Shown one piece after another: positions 13,748-23,585 of a DNA stretch of 64,000 nucleotides; position 1 is the first letter of the stretch; every line of letters begins with the position of its first letter. The stretch is from Bradyrhizobium erythrophlei. Lineage in GTDB: Bacteria; Pseudomonadota; Alphaproteobacteria; Rhizobiales; Xanthobacteraceae. The DNA lies in assembly GCF_900142985.1 (NCBI RefSeq), contig NZ_LT670849.1, positions 4,108,501-4,172,500 of the forward strand. Direction: 5' to 3'. The notes beneath the pieces are model-generated. The model was not told where the DNA came from and searched no databases. It was given only the letters and a program-made list of their open reading frames with translations. The translations under genes were made by a program, and so were the position numbers.

Positions 13748-16513
13748 ATGGACGATCTTTTGAGAGAGTTTTTGACGGAGACCAGCGAAAGCCTGGACAC
13801 CGTCGACAATCAGCTGGTGCGGTTCGAGCAAGAGCCGAACAATGCCAAGATTTTGGACAACATCTTCCGTCTGGTACACACCATCAAGGGAACCTGCGGT
13901 TTCCTTGGTTTGCCACGGCTCGAAGCGCTCGCCCACGCCGGCGAAACGCTGATGGGCAAATTCCGTGACGGCATGCCGGTCACGGCCGAAGCGGTGACGC
14001 TGATCCTGGGCAGCATCGACCGCATCAAGGAAATTCTCGGCGGGCTGGAAGCGACCGAGGCCGAGCCCGAAGGCAACGATCAGGACCTGATCGTGCAGCT
14101 TCACCAGATGGTCGAACGCGGCATGGCCGCGATGGAAGCGGCCCCTGTGGAGGCGGCAGCGCCGCCGCTGGTGCCGGCTGCGCCGGCGAACACCGAAGGC
14201 CAATTGACCTATCAGGTGCTGGAACGCGAGTTACGGCCGGGGGAAGTATCGCTCGACGAGCTTGAGCGTGCCTTCCGCGAAACCGCGATCGAAGTTGCGG
14301 CGCCCGCGCCGGCGCCGGTGGCAAAGGCGGCGCCGAAGGCCGAAGCCAGCGCTGCGCCCGCTCCCAAAGCGGAAGCCAAGCCGGCGGCTGTGGCCGAAAA
14401 GGCCCCCAAGTCCCCCGCCAAAAAGGCAAAGGTCGCGGTGGAAGTGGACGCAAGCGAAGGCGACCGCGTCGCCAACCAGTCGATCCGCGTCAATGTCGAT
14501 ACGCTTGAGCACCTGATGACGATGGTGTCCGAGCTGGTGCTGACGCGTAACCAGCTTTTGGAAATTTCCCGCCGCAACGAGGATACCGAATTCAAGGTGC
14601 CGTTGCAGCGGCTGTCGAACGTCACCGCCGAGTTGCAGGAAGGCGTCATGAAGACGCGCATGCAGCCGATCGGCAATGCGTGGCAGAAGCTGCCGCGTAT
14701 CGTGCGCGACCTCTCGAGCGAATTGCAGAAGCAGATCGAACTCGAGATGCACGGCGCCGACACCGAGCTCGACCGCCAGGTGCTCGATCTGATCAAGGAT
14801 CCGCTGACGCACATGGTGCGCAACTCGGCCGATCACGGGCTCGAGACGCCTGCCGAGCGCGCCGCCGCCGGCAAGCCGGAGACCGGTACGATCCGTCTCT
14901 CCGCCTATCACGAAGGTGGCCACATCATCATCTGCATCGCCGACAATGGCCGCGGTCTCAACACCGAGCGCATCAAGGCAAAGGCGCTTCAGAACAACCT
15001 CGTCACCGAGGCTGAACTGGAGAAGATGACGGAAGCGCAGATCCACAAGTTCATCTTCGCGCCGGGCTTCTCGACCGCGGCGGCCGTCACCAGCGTCTCC
15101 GGCCGCGGCGTCGGCATGGACGTGGTGCGCACCAACATCGATCAGATCGGTGGCACCATCGACATCAAGTCGGTCTCCGGCGAAGGCTCCTCCGTCACCA
15201 TCAAGATTCCACTGACGCTTGCGATCGTCTCGGCGCTGATCGTGGAAGCCGGCGGCGATCGCTTCGCCATCCCGCAGCTTTCGGTGGTCGAACTGGTGCG
15301 AGCGCGCGCCAACTCCGAACACCGCATCGAGCGCATCAAGGACACGGCCGTATTGCGCCTGCGCAACAAGCTGTTGCCGCTGATGCATCTGAAGAAGCTG
15401 CTCAAGATCGATGACGGCTCTTCCTCCGACCCGGAAAACGGCTTTATCGTCGTGACCCAGGTCGGCAGCCAGACCTTCGGCATCGTGGTCGACGGCGTGT
15501 TCCACACCGAGGAAATCGTGGTCAAGCCGATGTCGACCAAGCTGCGTCACATCGACATGTTCTCCGGCAATACCATTCTGGGCGACGGCGCGGTGATCAT
15601 GATCATCGACCCCAACGGCATTGCGAAGGCGCTTGGCGCCGCCGGTAACGCCGCCCATGAGATCGCCGATGAGAACGCCGCCCATCGCGCCGCCACCGCC
15701 GAACAGCTCACCTCGCTGCTGGTGTTCCGCGCCGGCTCCGATCAGCCGAAGGCGGTGCCGCTCGGCCTCGTCACGCGACTCGAAGAAATCGCCGCCGACA
15801 AGATCGAGCTCTCCAACGGCCGCTCGATGGTGCAGTATCGCGATCAACTGATGCCGCTCGTGCAGATGAGCGGCGTCAACGTCCGCTCTTCCGGTTCGCA
15901 GCCGATCCTGGTGTTTGCCGACGACGGCCGCTCGATGGGGCTCGTCGTCGACGAGATCATCGATATCGTCGAGGAACGCCTCAACATCGAGGTAGCCGGA
16001 TCGAGCGAGGGCATTCTCGGCTCTGCCGTGATCAAGGGACAGGCAACCGAAGTGATCGACGTCGGTCATTTCCTGCCGATGGCGTTTGCCGACTGGTTCT
16101 CGCGCAAGGAAATGCGCCCCTCTCAGTCCGCGCAATCGGTGCTCCTGGTCGACGACTCCGCGTTCTTCCGCAACATGCTGGCGCCGGTGCTGAAGGCCGC
16201 GGGCTACAAGGTTCGCACGGCTCCGAGCGCCCAGGAAGGCCTCGCGGCATTGCGCTCCGGCCAGTCCTTCGATGCGGTGCTGACCGACATCGAAATGCCC
16301 GACATGAACGGCTTCGAATTCGCCGAGACGATCCGCGCCGACTCGCATCTTGCGGCAATGCCGATCATCGCTCTGTCCTCGCTGGTTTCGCCGGCGGCGA
16401 TCGAGCGCGGGCGTCAGGCCGGATTCCACGATTACGTTGCGAAGTTCGATCGTCCCGGACTGATCGCGGCCCTCAAGGAACAGACCGCCGAGATGAACCG
16501 GGAAGCGGCATAG
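13748..16513 (+). CDS. cheA: Hybrid chemotaxis histidine kinase CheA with C-terminal receiver
   Basis: 921 residues. Domains in order: P1 HPt with H44 in LVHTIKGT (1-105), Ala/Pro/Lys-rich linker (about 140-245), dimerisation domain (about 250-320), HATPase with N and G boxes (NSADHGLE, ADNGRGLN, GRGVGMDV; about 325-490), two successive CheW-like domains (about 495-640 and 655-785), and a receiver domain (about 796-915) with the acidic pair DDS and phospho-acceptor near D846 in LTDIEMP. It has no recognisable P2 CheY-binding domain, which the linker and the fused receiver may replace. It is first in the operon, preceded by a short leader after the chpT end. The receiver probably serves as a phosphate sink or target in cis. 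Confidence 0.93.
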   Translation: MDDLLREFLTETSESLDTVDNQLVRFEQEPNNAKILDNIFRLVHTIKGTCGFLGLPRLEALAHAGETLMGKFRDGMPVTAEAVTLILGSIDRIKEILGGLEATEAEPEGNDQDLIVQLHQMVERGMAAMEAAPVEAAAPPLVPAAPANTEGQLTYQVLERELRPGEVSLDELERAFRETAIEVAAPAPAPVAKAAPKAEASAAPAPKAEAKPAAVAEKAPKSPAKKAKVAVEVDASEGDRVANQSIRVNVDTLEHLMTMVSELVLTRNQLLEISRRNEDTEFKVPLQRLSNVTAELQEGVMKTRMQPIGNAWQKLPRIVRDLSSELQKQIELEMHGADTELDRQVLDLIKDPLTHMVRNSADHGLETPAERAAAGKPETGTIRLSAYHEGGHIIICIADNGRGLNTERIKAKALQNNLVTEAELEKMTEAQIHKFIFAPGFSTAAAVTSVSGRGVGMDVVRTNIDQIGGTIDIKSVSGEGSSVTIKIPLTLAIVSALIVEAGGDRFAIPQLSVVELVRARANSEHRIERIKDTAVLRLRNKLLPLMHLKKLLKIDDGSSSDPENGFIVVTQVGSQTFGIVVDGVFHTEEIVVKPMSTKLRHIDMFSGNTILGDGAVIMIIDPNGIAKALGAAGNAAHEIADENAAHRAATAEQLTSLLVFRAGSDQPKAVPLGLVTRLEEIAADKIELSNGRSMVQYRDQLMPLVQMSGVNVRSSGSQPILVFADDGRSMGLVVDEIIDIVEERLNIEVAGSSEGILGSAVIKGQATEVIDVGHFLPMAFADWFSRKEMRPSQSAQSVLLVDDSAFFRNMLAPVLKAAGYKVRTAPSAQEGLAALRSGQSFDAVLTDIEMPDMNGFEFAETIRADSHLAAMPIIALSSLVSPAAIERGRQAGFHDYVAKFDRPGLIAALKEQTAEMNREAA

Positions 16514-16523
16514 GGATCACAGC

Positions 16524-16994
16524 ATGACCAGCAAAACCGAAACCGTCGAAGGCGCCGTCGCCGAGTATGTCACTGCCATGATCGGAGGCCAGTTGTTCGG
16601 TCTGCCGATCTCGCGGGTGCAGGACGTGTTCATGCCGGAGCGCGTGACCCGCGTTCCGCTGGCCTCGCGCGAGGTCGCCGGCGTACTCAATCTGCGCGGC
16701 CGCATCGTCACCGTGGTCAACATGCGTGCCCGTCTCGGGATGCCGAAGAACGAGGACGGCAAGCCGCCGATGGCGGTCGGCGTAGACCTGCGCGGCGAAT
16801 CCTATGGCCTCTTGATCGACCAGATCGGTGAAGTGCTGAAGCTTCCCGACGACGGCCGCGAAGAAAACCCGGTCAACCTCGATCCCCGCATGGCCAAGCT
16901 TGCCGGCGGCGTGCACCGGCTCGACGGCCAATTGATGGTTGTCCTGGATGTCGATCGGGTACTCGAACTTTCACCTGAAATGATGGCCGCTTGA
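16524..16994 (+). CDS. cheW: CheW coupling protein
   Basis: 156 residues forming one CheW domain. Typical blocks are FGLPISRVQDVF, LRGRIVTVVNMRARLG, YGLLIDQIGEVLKL and LVVLDVDRVL-like ending. It links chemoreceptors to CheA at the membrane arrays. The gene starts 10 bases after cheA and is followed by a cheY 54 bases later. No chemoreceptor gene is in the cluster, so the receptors are encoded elsewhere. Confidence 0.95.
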   Translation: MTSKTETVEGAVAEYVTAMIGGQLFGLPISRVQDVFMPERVTRVPLASREVAGVLNLRGRIVTVVNMRARLGMPKNEDGKPPMAVGVDLRGESYGLLIDQIGEVLKLPDDGREENPVNLDPRMAKLAGGVHRLDGQLMVVLDVDRVLELSPEMMAA

Positions 16995-17048
16995 AACTGA
17001 CGAACGCGTAGCTGAAGTAGCAAATTGATTTAAAGCAAGGGCAACACC

Positions 17049-17414
17049 ATGAAAACATGTCTGGTCGTGGATGACTCGAGCGTCATCCGAAAGGTTGCGA
17101 GGCGCATTCTGGAAGGTCTGGATTTCCAGATCGTGGAAGCCGAAGACGGCGAGAAGGCGCTCGAGGTGTGCAAGCGCGGATTGCCGGAAGCCATCCTCTT
17201 GGACTGGAACATGCCGGTGATGGACGGTTACGAATTCCTCGGCAATCTCCGTCGTATGCCGGGCGGCGACCAGCCCAAGGTGGTGTTCTGCACGACGGAA
17301 AACGATGTGGCTCACATTGCGCGCGCGCTTCACGCCGGCGCCAACGAGTACATCATGAAGCCGTTCGACAAGGACATCGTGACGGCCAAGTTCCAGGAAG
17401 TCGGCCTGATCTGA
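17049..17414 (+). CDS. cheY: CheY-type response regulator
   Basis: 121 residues, a single receiver domain. It has the acidic pair VDDSS (about 8-11), phospho-acceptor D53 in LLDWNMPVMDG, the conserved Thr in FCTTEND and the Lys in MKPFDK. It lacks an output domain, so it probably carries signal from CheA to the flagellar switch or acts as a phosphate sink. A purine-rich GCAAGGGC lies 5 bases before the ATG. Confidence 0.93.
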   Translation: MKTCLVVDDSSVIRKVARRILEGLDFQIVEAEDGEKALEVCKRGLPEAILLDWNMPVMDGYEFLGNLRRMPGGDQPKVVFCTTENDVAHIARALHAGANEYIMKPFDKDIVTAKFQEVGLI

Positions 17415-17509
17415 TTTCAAATCCGTATCCGGCGGCTCGCCAGCCCCGGCTATACCGTGGAAAGCGTGTGTGCGCTTTGCGGCCTATGAGTTGAGTTCGG
17501 TTGGTGAGT

Positions 17510-18652
17510 ATGAGTGTTGCGTTGACAAGTCATTCGGCTACGAGCCCGGTGCAGCCAGAACCGCTGCGGGTCATGGTTGTCGACGATTCCGTCGTCATCA
17601 GGGGCATGATCTCCCGCTGGCTGGGCTCCGAGCCTGATATCGTTGTCGCGGCATCGCTGCGCACCGGGCTCGAGGCTGTCAACCAGGTCGAGCGCATCAA
17701 TCCCGACATCGCCGTCCTGGACATCGAGATGCCCGAGCTCGACGGCATTTCGGCGCTGCCGCAGCTGCTCGCCAAGAAGCGCAACCTGATCGTAATCATG
17801 GCCTCGACGCTGACCCGCCGTAACGCGGAGATCAGCTTCAAAGCGCTGTCGCTCGGCGCCTCGGATTATATCCCCAAGCCGGAAAGCACCCGCGAATCCT
17901 CGGCGGCCGAAACCTTCCGCCACGATCTGGTGCAGAAGATCCGCCACCTTGGCGCCAAGGTCCGCCGCTCGCCGACGCATGCTCATGCGCACGCGCCGGC
18001 CGCCGATCGTGCGCTTCGTGCGCCGGCGATAACGGCCCCGATCGCGCGGCGCAATTTCTCGATGCAAAGCCCCCGCGTGCTGCTGATCGGCTCGTCGACC
18101 GGCGGCCCGCAGGCGCTCATGAGCCTGGTGGCAGAGATCGGTCCGGTGATCGACCGCTTCCCGGTCTTGATCACGCAGCACATGCCGCCGACGTTCACGA
18201 CCATCCTGGCCGAACATCTCGCGCGCGCCAGCCACCGGCCGGCGCATGAGGCGATCGACGGCGAAGTCATCAAGCCCGGCCACATCTATCTCGCGCCGGG
18301 CGGCCGCCACATGCGTGTGACGCGCCAGGGCGCAGGCGCGGTGATCGCGCTCGACGATGGCGCCCCCATCAATTTCTGCAAGCCGGCGGTCGATCCGCTG
18401 TTCAGCTCCGCGATCGAGGTCTGGCAGGGCTCCATCATGGCGCTGGTCCTCACCGGAATGGGGTCGGACGGCACGCGTGGCGGCAAGGACATCGTCGCCG
18501 CCGGCGGCAGCGTGATTGCACAAGACGAAGCTACAAGCGTGGTGTGGGGAATGCCCGGCGCGGCCGCGCACGCCGGCATTTGTGCGGCCGTGCTGCCGCT
18601 CAATCAGATCGCACCGAAACTGGTCAGGTTGTTCTCAGGAGATCGCTCGTGA
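17510..18652 (+). CDS. cheB: CheB protein-glutamate methylesterase
   Basis: 380 residues from the ATG at 17510. An N-terminal receiver ([12 protein letters not shown] in [11 protein letters not shown]) is joined by a short His/Ala-rich linker ([12 protein letters not shown]) to the catalytic esterase domain. The catalytic Ser lies in [12 protein letters not shown], the His in TQHMPPTFT and the Asp in [12 protein letters not shown]. It removes methyl groups from, or deamidates, chemoreceptors when phosphorylated by CheA. Its stop overlaps the cheR GTG start by four bases (GTGA). Confidence 0.95.
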   Translation: MSVALTSHSATSPVQPEPLRVMVVDDSVVIRGMISRWLGSEPDIVVAASLRTGLEAVNQVERINPDIAVLDIEMPELDGISALPQLLAKKRNLIVIMASTLTRRNAEISFKALSLGASDYIPKPESTRESSAAETFRHDLVQKIRHLGAKVRRSPTHAHAHAPAADRALRAPAITAPIARRNFSMQSPRVLLIGSSTGGPQALMSLVAEIGPVIDRFPVLITQHMPPTFTTILAEHLARASHRPAHEAIDGEVIKPGHIYLAPGGRHMRVTRQGAGAVIALDDGAPINFCKPAVDPLFSSAIEVWQGSIMALVLTGMGSDGTRGGKDIVAAGGSVIAQDEATSVVWGMPGAAAHAGICAAVLPLNQIAPKLVRLFSGDRS

Positions 18653-19527
18653 CGCCGTTGGATTATGAGTTCTTGCGGAAGCTGCTAAAAGAACGCTCCG
18701 GGCTCGATCTGTCAGCCGACAAGCAATATCTGGTCGAGAGCCGGCTGGTGCCGCTCGCGCGCAAGGCTGGCCTTGCGGGCATCAGCGAGCTCGTTCAGAA
18801 GATGAAGGCGGGAGCCGCCGAGCCGTTGATTGCGGAAGTGGTCGAGGCCATGACCACCAACGAGACCTTCTTCTTCCGCGACAAGACGCCGTTCGATCAT
18901 CTGAAGGACACGATGCTGCCGGCGGTATTGCAGGCGCGCGCGGCGCGGCGTGCCCTGCGCATCTGGTGCGCGGCTTCTTCCACGGGACAGGAGCCGTATT
19001 CGATCGCGATGTGTCTGAAGGGCCTGGGCGCGGCGCTCGCGGGCTGGAAGATCGACATCGTGGCGACCGACCTGTCGCTGGGCGTTCTGGAAAAATCCAA
19101 GGCCGGCATCTTCAGCCAGTTCGAAGTGCAGCGCGGCCTGCCGATTCAGCTTCTGGTCAAGCATTTTACGCAAGTCGGCGATATGTGGCAGCTCAATGCC
19201 GATATCCGTTCGATGGTGCAGCACCGCCAGCTCAACCTGCTTCAGGATTTCGGTCACCTCGGAACCTTCGACATCATCTTCTGCCGCAACGTGCTGATCT
19301 ATTTCGACCAGGATACCAAGGCCGGCATTTTCGAGCGCATGGCGAAGCTGGTCGACACCGACGGCTTCCTGGTGTTAGGGGCCGCCGAATCCGTGGTCGG
19401 CATCTCCGACGCCTTCAAGCCGTTTCCCGAGCGGCGCGGGCTCTATCGCCCGAATTCGGCGCGGACCGTCAGGCCCGGCCTGGCCGGTGCGATGCCGCAA
19501 CGGGCGGCTGCGCTCGCGGCGCGATAG
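18649..19527 (+). CDS. cheR: CheR chemoreceptor methyltransferase
   Basis: 292 residues, started at the GTG at 18649 that overlaps the cheB stop. This gives the natural N-terminus [16 protein letters not shown]-binding and catalytic blocks are visible: [35 protein letters not shown] (motif I), and [13 protein letters not shown]. It methylates receptor glutamates, opposing CheB. It is the last gene of the operon and is convergent with the glycosyltransferase-like gene at 19592. Confidence 0.94.
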   Translation: MTPLDYEFLRKLLKERSGLDLSADKQYLVESRLVPLARKAGLAGISELVQKMKAGAAEPLIAEVVEAMTTNETFFFRDKTPFDHLKDTMLPAVLQARAARRALRIWCAASSTGQEPYSIAMCLKGLGAALAGWKIDIVATDLSLGVLEKSKAGIFSQFEVQRGLPIQLLVKHFTQVGDMWQLNADIRSMVQHRQLNLLQDFGHLGTFDIIFCRNVLIYFDQDTKAGIFERMAKLVDTDGFLVLGAAESVVGISDAFKPFPERRGLYRPNSARTVRPGLAGAMPQRAAALAAR

Positions 19528-19591
19528 CCGCGGCGTTCGCCGCAAGCGCTGAAATGGCTTCGACGTGAGCCTGAACGACTGAAACGGAAGC

Positions 19592-20908
19592 CTATCCGAA
19601 CGGCGCGCCGGCTATTCGGAAGATGATCGGGCCGGCAATCAGCAAACCGAGCAGCAACGCACGGGCTCTCGGTCTGTCGATCGCATCGAGCAACACCAGG
19701 TTCGCCAGCGGAATGATGGCCAGCAGCGGCAGGTAGTAGCGCGGATAGGCGCTCGTCAGCCAGCCGAACTCGATATGCAGCCGGTAGGCGAAGATGCCGT
19801 GGATCATCAACGTCGCGGCAAAGGCGAGGCAGCCGGCCACGACGATGATGTCGAGCGGCTCTGCCTTTGCGCCTACGGTTCGCCGAACCGCCAGAGCAAG
19901 GCCCGCGAAGGCGCATAGCGCCGTCGCAACGGGAATCGCCAACGCTGCGTAGTTCAACACGTTGCGCGGCTTGTCGGTGGGCATCCAGTCGGTCACGAAT
20001 TCAGAGAGGAAACTTACCACGAAGGCGACGGATGAGGAGCGGGGTGCGTCGGTCCAACCCTTGGCGAGCGCGATGCTCCTGATCATCTCGATCTGCCCCG
20101 GCGTTTGCGGTACCGGATTGCCATACTGTGCGCAAAATACGATATAAGGCGCACCAGCGAGCAGCGCAGCAACCGCGATCGGCCCGATCCATCGCCAGGG
20201 CAGCCGCCCATGCCACAGCAACCATAGCAGCACGCCGCCGACCAATCCGCCTGTCAGCAACAGCGCGGTGAACTTGGCCCATGACGCAATGATGACGCCG
20301 ATGAGCGCCGCCACAAGCCATGCCGGGTGGCTCGCGATCAGGAGTTGCGCCGCTGCGAGCGCCGCGATGCCGCTGCCGGCAAAGGCCGCATTGTCGTTGT
20401 TGACGGCGCCCGCCAGCGGCACCAGCACGGGAATACAGGCCAGAGGCAGGACGTAGGCGTAGAGCTTCAGCGGCGGCAGCCTCAGGGCGATGCCGATCGC
20501 CATCCACGCCGCGAGCCCGATCGCGGCAAGCGCTACATTGAGGAACCGGTAGAAAAGAACCGCGTCGGAATGGCCTTCCAGGGCGGGGCCGATCCGAGCC
20601 AGCAACCAGTAGTAAACCGGGGGATGATCGAGATAGTTCGCCACCTCCGTGAAGCGGAAGGTCGATGCGTCCAGCATCCGCATCTCAGCGAATGCGGGCC
20701 ACATCTCGTGGGTGCTCTGAAGGTGCGCGACGTAGGAGACGTGAGCCACTTCATCGTAGCCGAACGTCACGTCCTTGCGGATCGCGCTGAGCGATGCGGC
20801 GGCGATGAACAGCGTCAAGACAATGATGCACACACGCCAGCCGGCATAGGTCGCCGCCGCGCTTTCCCGTTGCTGTGGAGGCGCATCCAAATTGCTGGTC
20901 AGGGACAT
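19592..20908 (-). CDS. Polytopic GT-C fold glycosyltransferase-like membrane protein
   Basis: 438 residues counted from the ATG at 20908. About ten to twelve hydrophobic helices are separated by short loops. The first periplasmic loop has FGYDEVAHVSYV, with the acidic D-E of lipid-sugar-dependent transferases. It is followed by the DHPPVYYWLLAR block that is characteristic of the ArnT/PMT (GT39/GT83) superfamily. Such proteins move sugars from polyprenyl-phosphate donors to lipids or proteins on the outer face of the inner membrane. Acceptor and sugar are unknown. The neighbouring methyltransferase is divergent. The frame is open further 5', but the extension is Arg-rich and not convincing. 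Confidence 0.75.
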   Translation of the reverse strand: MSLTSNLDAPPQQRESAAATYAGWRVCIIVLTLFIAAASLSAIRKDVTFGYDEVAHVSYVAHLQSTHEMWPAFAEMRMLDASTFRFTEVANYLDHPPVYYWLLARIGPALEGHSDAVLFYRFLNVALAAIGLAAWMAIGIALRLPPLKLYAYVLPLACIPVLVPLAGAVNNDNAAFAGSGIAALAAAQLLIASHPAWLVAALIGVIIASWAKFTALLLTGGLVGGVLLWLLWHGRLPWRWIGPIAVAALLAGAPYIVFCAQYGNPVPQTPGQIEMIRSIALAKGWTDAPRSSSVAFVVSFLSEFVTDWMPTDKPRNVLNYAALAIPVATALCAFAGLALAVRRTVGAKAEPLDIIVVAGCLAFAATLMIHGIFAYRLHIEFGWLTSAYPRYYLPLLAIIPLANLVLLDAIDRPRARALLLGLLIAGPIIFRIAGAPFG

Positions 20909-21114
20909 GGCGGCAGTGTGCGGCGCACCCGTTAAATAAGTCCTATGTGGTTGTTGCCGGAGCGGTGCAGACGAATTGCTAATCATGCCGCCGAAAAATG
21001 GCCGGTGCCGCGTGTGGGCTGGGGTACGAACTGGCAACCATTGGAATTCATAATCGCCTCGGGCAAGCCGGTGTTCGCCACGACTGGCTGAGACGTTTTG
21101 AGGATCGGTCTGAT

Positions 21115-21846
21115 ATGACGCGCATAGGTACCCGGGCGGAGGTGTGGTTCTGCAACATCGTCGCATCGTTCGCACGTTACGTCGCCGAGCGTGCGCTGCC
21201 TGAATCTGTCCCCATGCTGATGCGGCGTGATGCCGTTCTCGACGCCTTCGATTACGCCAAAACCAATATGCAAGACGCCTACTCGTTCCTGGACCGGTTC
21301 GAGGGGCTAAGCCAGTCAATCGACGACGCCAGGAGACGCTTTCCGTCACGCACGCGCGTGCTCGAATTCGGCGTCTACAAGGCCGGAATGATCAACTACC
21401 AGGCGAAGAAATTTCCGCAGTTCAGCTTTGTCGGCTTCGACAGTTTTGAAGGCTTGCAGCAGCGCTGGAGCGGCATGGCTCCCGAAAAGACCTTCGATCT
21501 CGGCGGCAGGCTGCCAAAGGTCCGGCGCAATGTTGCCTTGGTGAAGGGATGGTTTGCCGAGTCGGGGCCGCGCTGGAAAGCGTCCAATCCCGCCGCCGAT
21601 ATTCCGCTTCTGGTGCATGTCGATTGCGACACATACGCCGCGACCGTCGATGTGCTCGAGCTATGTTCGGACTATGTCGAACAGGGGGTCGTCTTTCATT
21701 TTGACGATTATTTCGGATTTCCCAATTGGCGCACCGGCGGGTTCAAGGCGCTCAAGGAAATCTCCGAAAAGAAGCGCTGGCGCCTGACCTATCTCTCCTA
21801 CGGGACCAAGGAGGCGGCTGTCCTCGCCGAAGCGAACGCGGCCTGA
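21115..21846 (+). CDS. TylF/MycF-like class I SAM-dependent methyltransferase
   Basis: 243 residues from the ATG at 21115. The nucleotide-binding motif is ..RVLEFGVYKAGMI (about 79-91), followed by FVGFDSFEGL, and the metal-binding acidic run VHVDCDTYAATVDVLE. The block FHFDDYFGFPNWRTGG is typical of macrocin-O-methyltransferase relatives. Family members methylate sugar hydroxyls, so a role in capsule, LPS or glycan tailoring fits with the neighbouring GT-C protein and FAD oxidoreductase, but the substrate is unknown. Confidence 0.78.
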   Translation: MTRIGTRAEVWFCNIVASFARYVAERALPESVPMLMRRDAVLDAFDYAKTNMQDAYSFLDRFEGLSQSIDDARRRFPSRTRVLEFGVYKAGMINYQAKKFPQFSFVGFDSFEGLQQRWSGMAPEKTFDLGGRLPKVRRNVALVKGWFAESGPRWKASNPAADIPLLVHVDCDTYAATVDVLELCSDYVEQGVVFHFDDYFGFPNWRTGGFKALKEISEKKRWRLTYLSYGTKEAAVLAEANAA

Positions 21847-22004
21847 TTGCCCGCGGCATTGTTGCGGCCGTGGGACGTGGCTGGGACAACGATTGACGTT
21901 TCATTAACGCCCCGATGGCGCTGTACCGCCGCCGATAAGCCTGACGTTAACAAAGCTCTGGGCAAAGTAGCGCGCCAAATGATCTTTGGGGGCCCTGGTC
22001 GCGC

Positions 22005-23513
22005 ATGAAGGTGGATGCAGATATCTTTGTGATCGGCGCGGGGCCCGCCGGTCTGACCGCCGCGTATTGCCTGACCAAGGAGACGCCCTCGGTCATCGTC
22101 ATCGAGAAAGACCCGGTCTACGTCGGTGGCATCAGCCGCACCGTGCGGCACGGCGACTACCTGTTCGACGTTGGCGGCCACCGCTTCTTCTCCAAGTCGA
22201 AGGAGGTCGTCGACCTCTGGCACGAGATCCTGCCCGACGATTTCATCACACGGCCCCGATTGTCGCGGATCTATTACGGCGGGAAATTCTATTCCTATCC
22301 GTTGAGTGCGTTCGAGGCGCTGCGCAATCTCGGCATCTTCACCAGCGCGATCTGCATGCTCTCCTACGCCTATGCCAGGATGTTTCCGGTGGCGTCACCG
22401 CGCAGCTTTCATGACTGGGTCCGCAACCAGTTCGGCGAGCGGCTGTTTCAGATTTTCTTCAAGACCTACACCGAAAAGGTGTGGGGTATGTCATGCGACG
22501 AGATCTCCGCCGACTGGGCGGCGCAGCGCATCAAGGGGCTGAGCCTTCGCGTCGCGGTGATGAACGCGCTGCAACGCTCGTTCCGGCGGAAGCCGGCAGC
22601 GGCCGGGTCGGCGGCGGTCAAGACCTTGATCGAGACGTTCCAGTATCCGCGCCGGGGGCCGGGCATGATGTGGGAGGCCGCGGCGGCCAAGGTCAGGGAA
22701 CGCGGCGGCCGGATTCTGATGGGCCGCGAGTTGGCCGGATTGAGCTACAGCAGCACGGAGAAGCTCTGGCACATCGAGGTTTCGACCTCTGACGGAAAAC
22801 GCGAGAGCTATACCGCGCGCGACGTCATCTGTTCGGCGCCGGTGCGCGAACTGGTTCAGAAGCTCTCGCCGAAGCCGATCTGCCTGCTCAATGCCCGCGA
22901 ACTGCGCTATCGCGACTTCCTGACTGTCGCGCTGATGATCGACAAGCCGGAAACCTTTGCCGACAACTGGGTCTATATCCACGACCCCAGCGTAAAGGTC
23001 GGTCGCGTGCAGAATTTCGGTTCATGGTCGCCGGAGATGTCGCCGGCCGGCACGACCTGTCTCGGCCTCGAATATTTCTGTTTCGAAGGCGACGGCCTGT
23101 GGACGATGTCCGACGATGAACTGATCGCGCTTGCCAAGCAGGAGATCACCAAAGTCGGTCTCGTTTCGGCGGATGACGTGACCGGCGGCTGCGTGGTGCG
23201 TCAGCAGAAGGCCTATCCGGTCTATGACGACGCCTACCGCGACCACATGGCGATGATCCGGCTCGACCTCGAGCAGAGCTATCCGACCTTGCATCTGGTC
23301 GGCCGCAACGGGATGCACAAATACAATAACCAGGACCACGCGATGATGACCGCGATGCTGACGGCGCGGAACATCCTGGCTGGCGAGCGCCTCTACGATA
23401 TCTGGCAGATCAACGAGGACGCGGAATATCATGAAGCGGGCGCCTCTGGCGCGCAGGCGGCGCTGGCCAGCGAACGTCTTGTGCCCGTCAAGGTGAACAG
23501 CCGGGCAGCCTGA
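22005..23513 (+). CDS. FAD-dependent oxidoreductase related to UDP-galactopyranose mutase / amine oxidases
   Basis: 502 residues. The N-terminal Rossmann fold has VIGAGPAGLTAAYCL (about 8-22) and an FAD-contacting VGGISRT. The segment DVGGHRFFSKSKEVVDLW is typical of this UGM-like group. The C-terminal region ends with HLVGRNGMHKYNNQDHAMMTAM, which closes the FAD site. Homologues sit in polysaccharide loci of many soil bacteria. It probably acts on a sugar nucleotide or polyprenyl-sugar, but mutase activity is not shown. It is separated from the methyltransferase by 158 bases with a TTAAC-rich promoter region. Confidence 0.8.
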   Translation: MKVDADIFVIGAGPAGLTAAYCLTKETPSVIVIEKDPVYVGGISRTVRHGDYLFDVGGHRFFSKSKEVVDLWHEILPDDFITRPRLSRIYYGGKFYSYPLSAFEALRNLGIFTSAICMLSYAYARMFPVASPRSFHDWVRNQFGERLFQIFFKTYTEKVWGMSCDEISADWAAQRIKGLSLRVAVMNALQRSFRRKPAAAGSAAVKTLIETFQYPRRGPGMMWEAAAAKVRERGGRILMGRELAGLSYSSTEKLWHIEVSTSDGKRESYTARDVICSAPVRELVQKLSPKPICLLNARELRYRDFLTVALMIDKPETFADNWVYIHDPSVKVGRVQNFGSWSPEMSPAGTTCLGLEYFCFEGDGLWTMSDDELIALAKQEITKVGLVSADDVTGGCVVRQQKAYPVYDDAYRDHMAMIRLDLEQSYPTLHLVGRNGMHKYNNQDHAMMTAMLTARNILAGERLYDIWQINEDAEYHEAGASGAQAALASERLVPVKVNSRAA

Positions 23514-23540
23514 GTTGTCGGCCCCGGCTTTTCGGTTGAC

Positions 23541-23584
23541 GCGTTTTCTTCACGCGAACCGGTTCCCACTTCACTTGAAAACGC
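23541..23584. repeat. Inverted repeat in a convergent gap
   Basis: GCGTTTTC (23541-23548) is matched by GAAAACGC (23577-23584). The 28-base interior contains CGCGAACCGGTTCCC. The hairpin lies between two convergent genes and could end transcription from both sides. The sequence type recurs in Bradyrhizobium-like genomes, as far as I recall. Confidence 0.5.
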
Positions 23585-23585
23585 T

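Noticed and set aside
14231..16429. Long open frame (732 codons) antisense to cheA
   Set aside because: It lies opposite a clearly coding cheA, is rich in Arg/His/Asp and has no family-like motifs. Its length is a by-product of the G+C bias at third positions of cheA.
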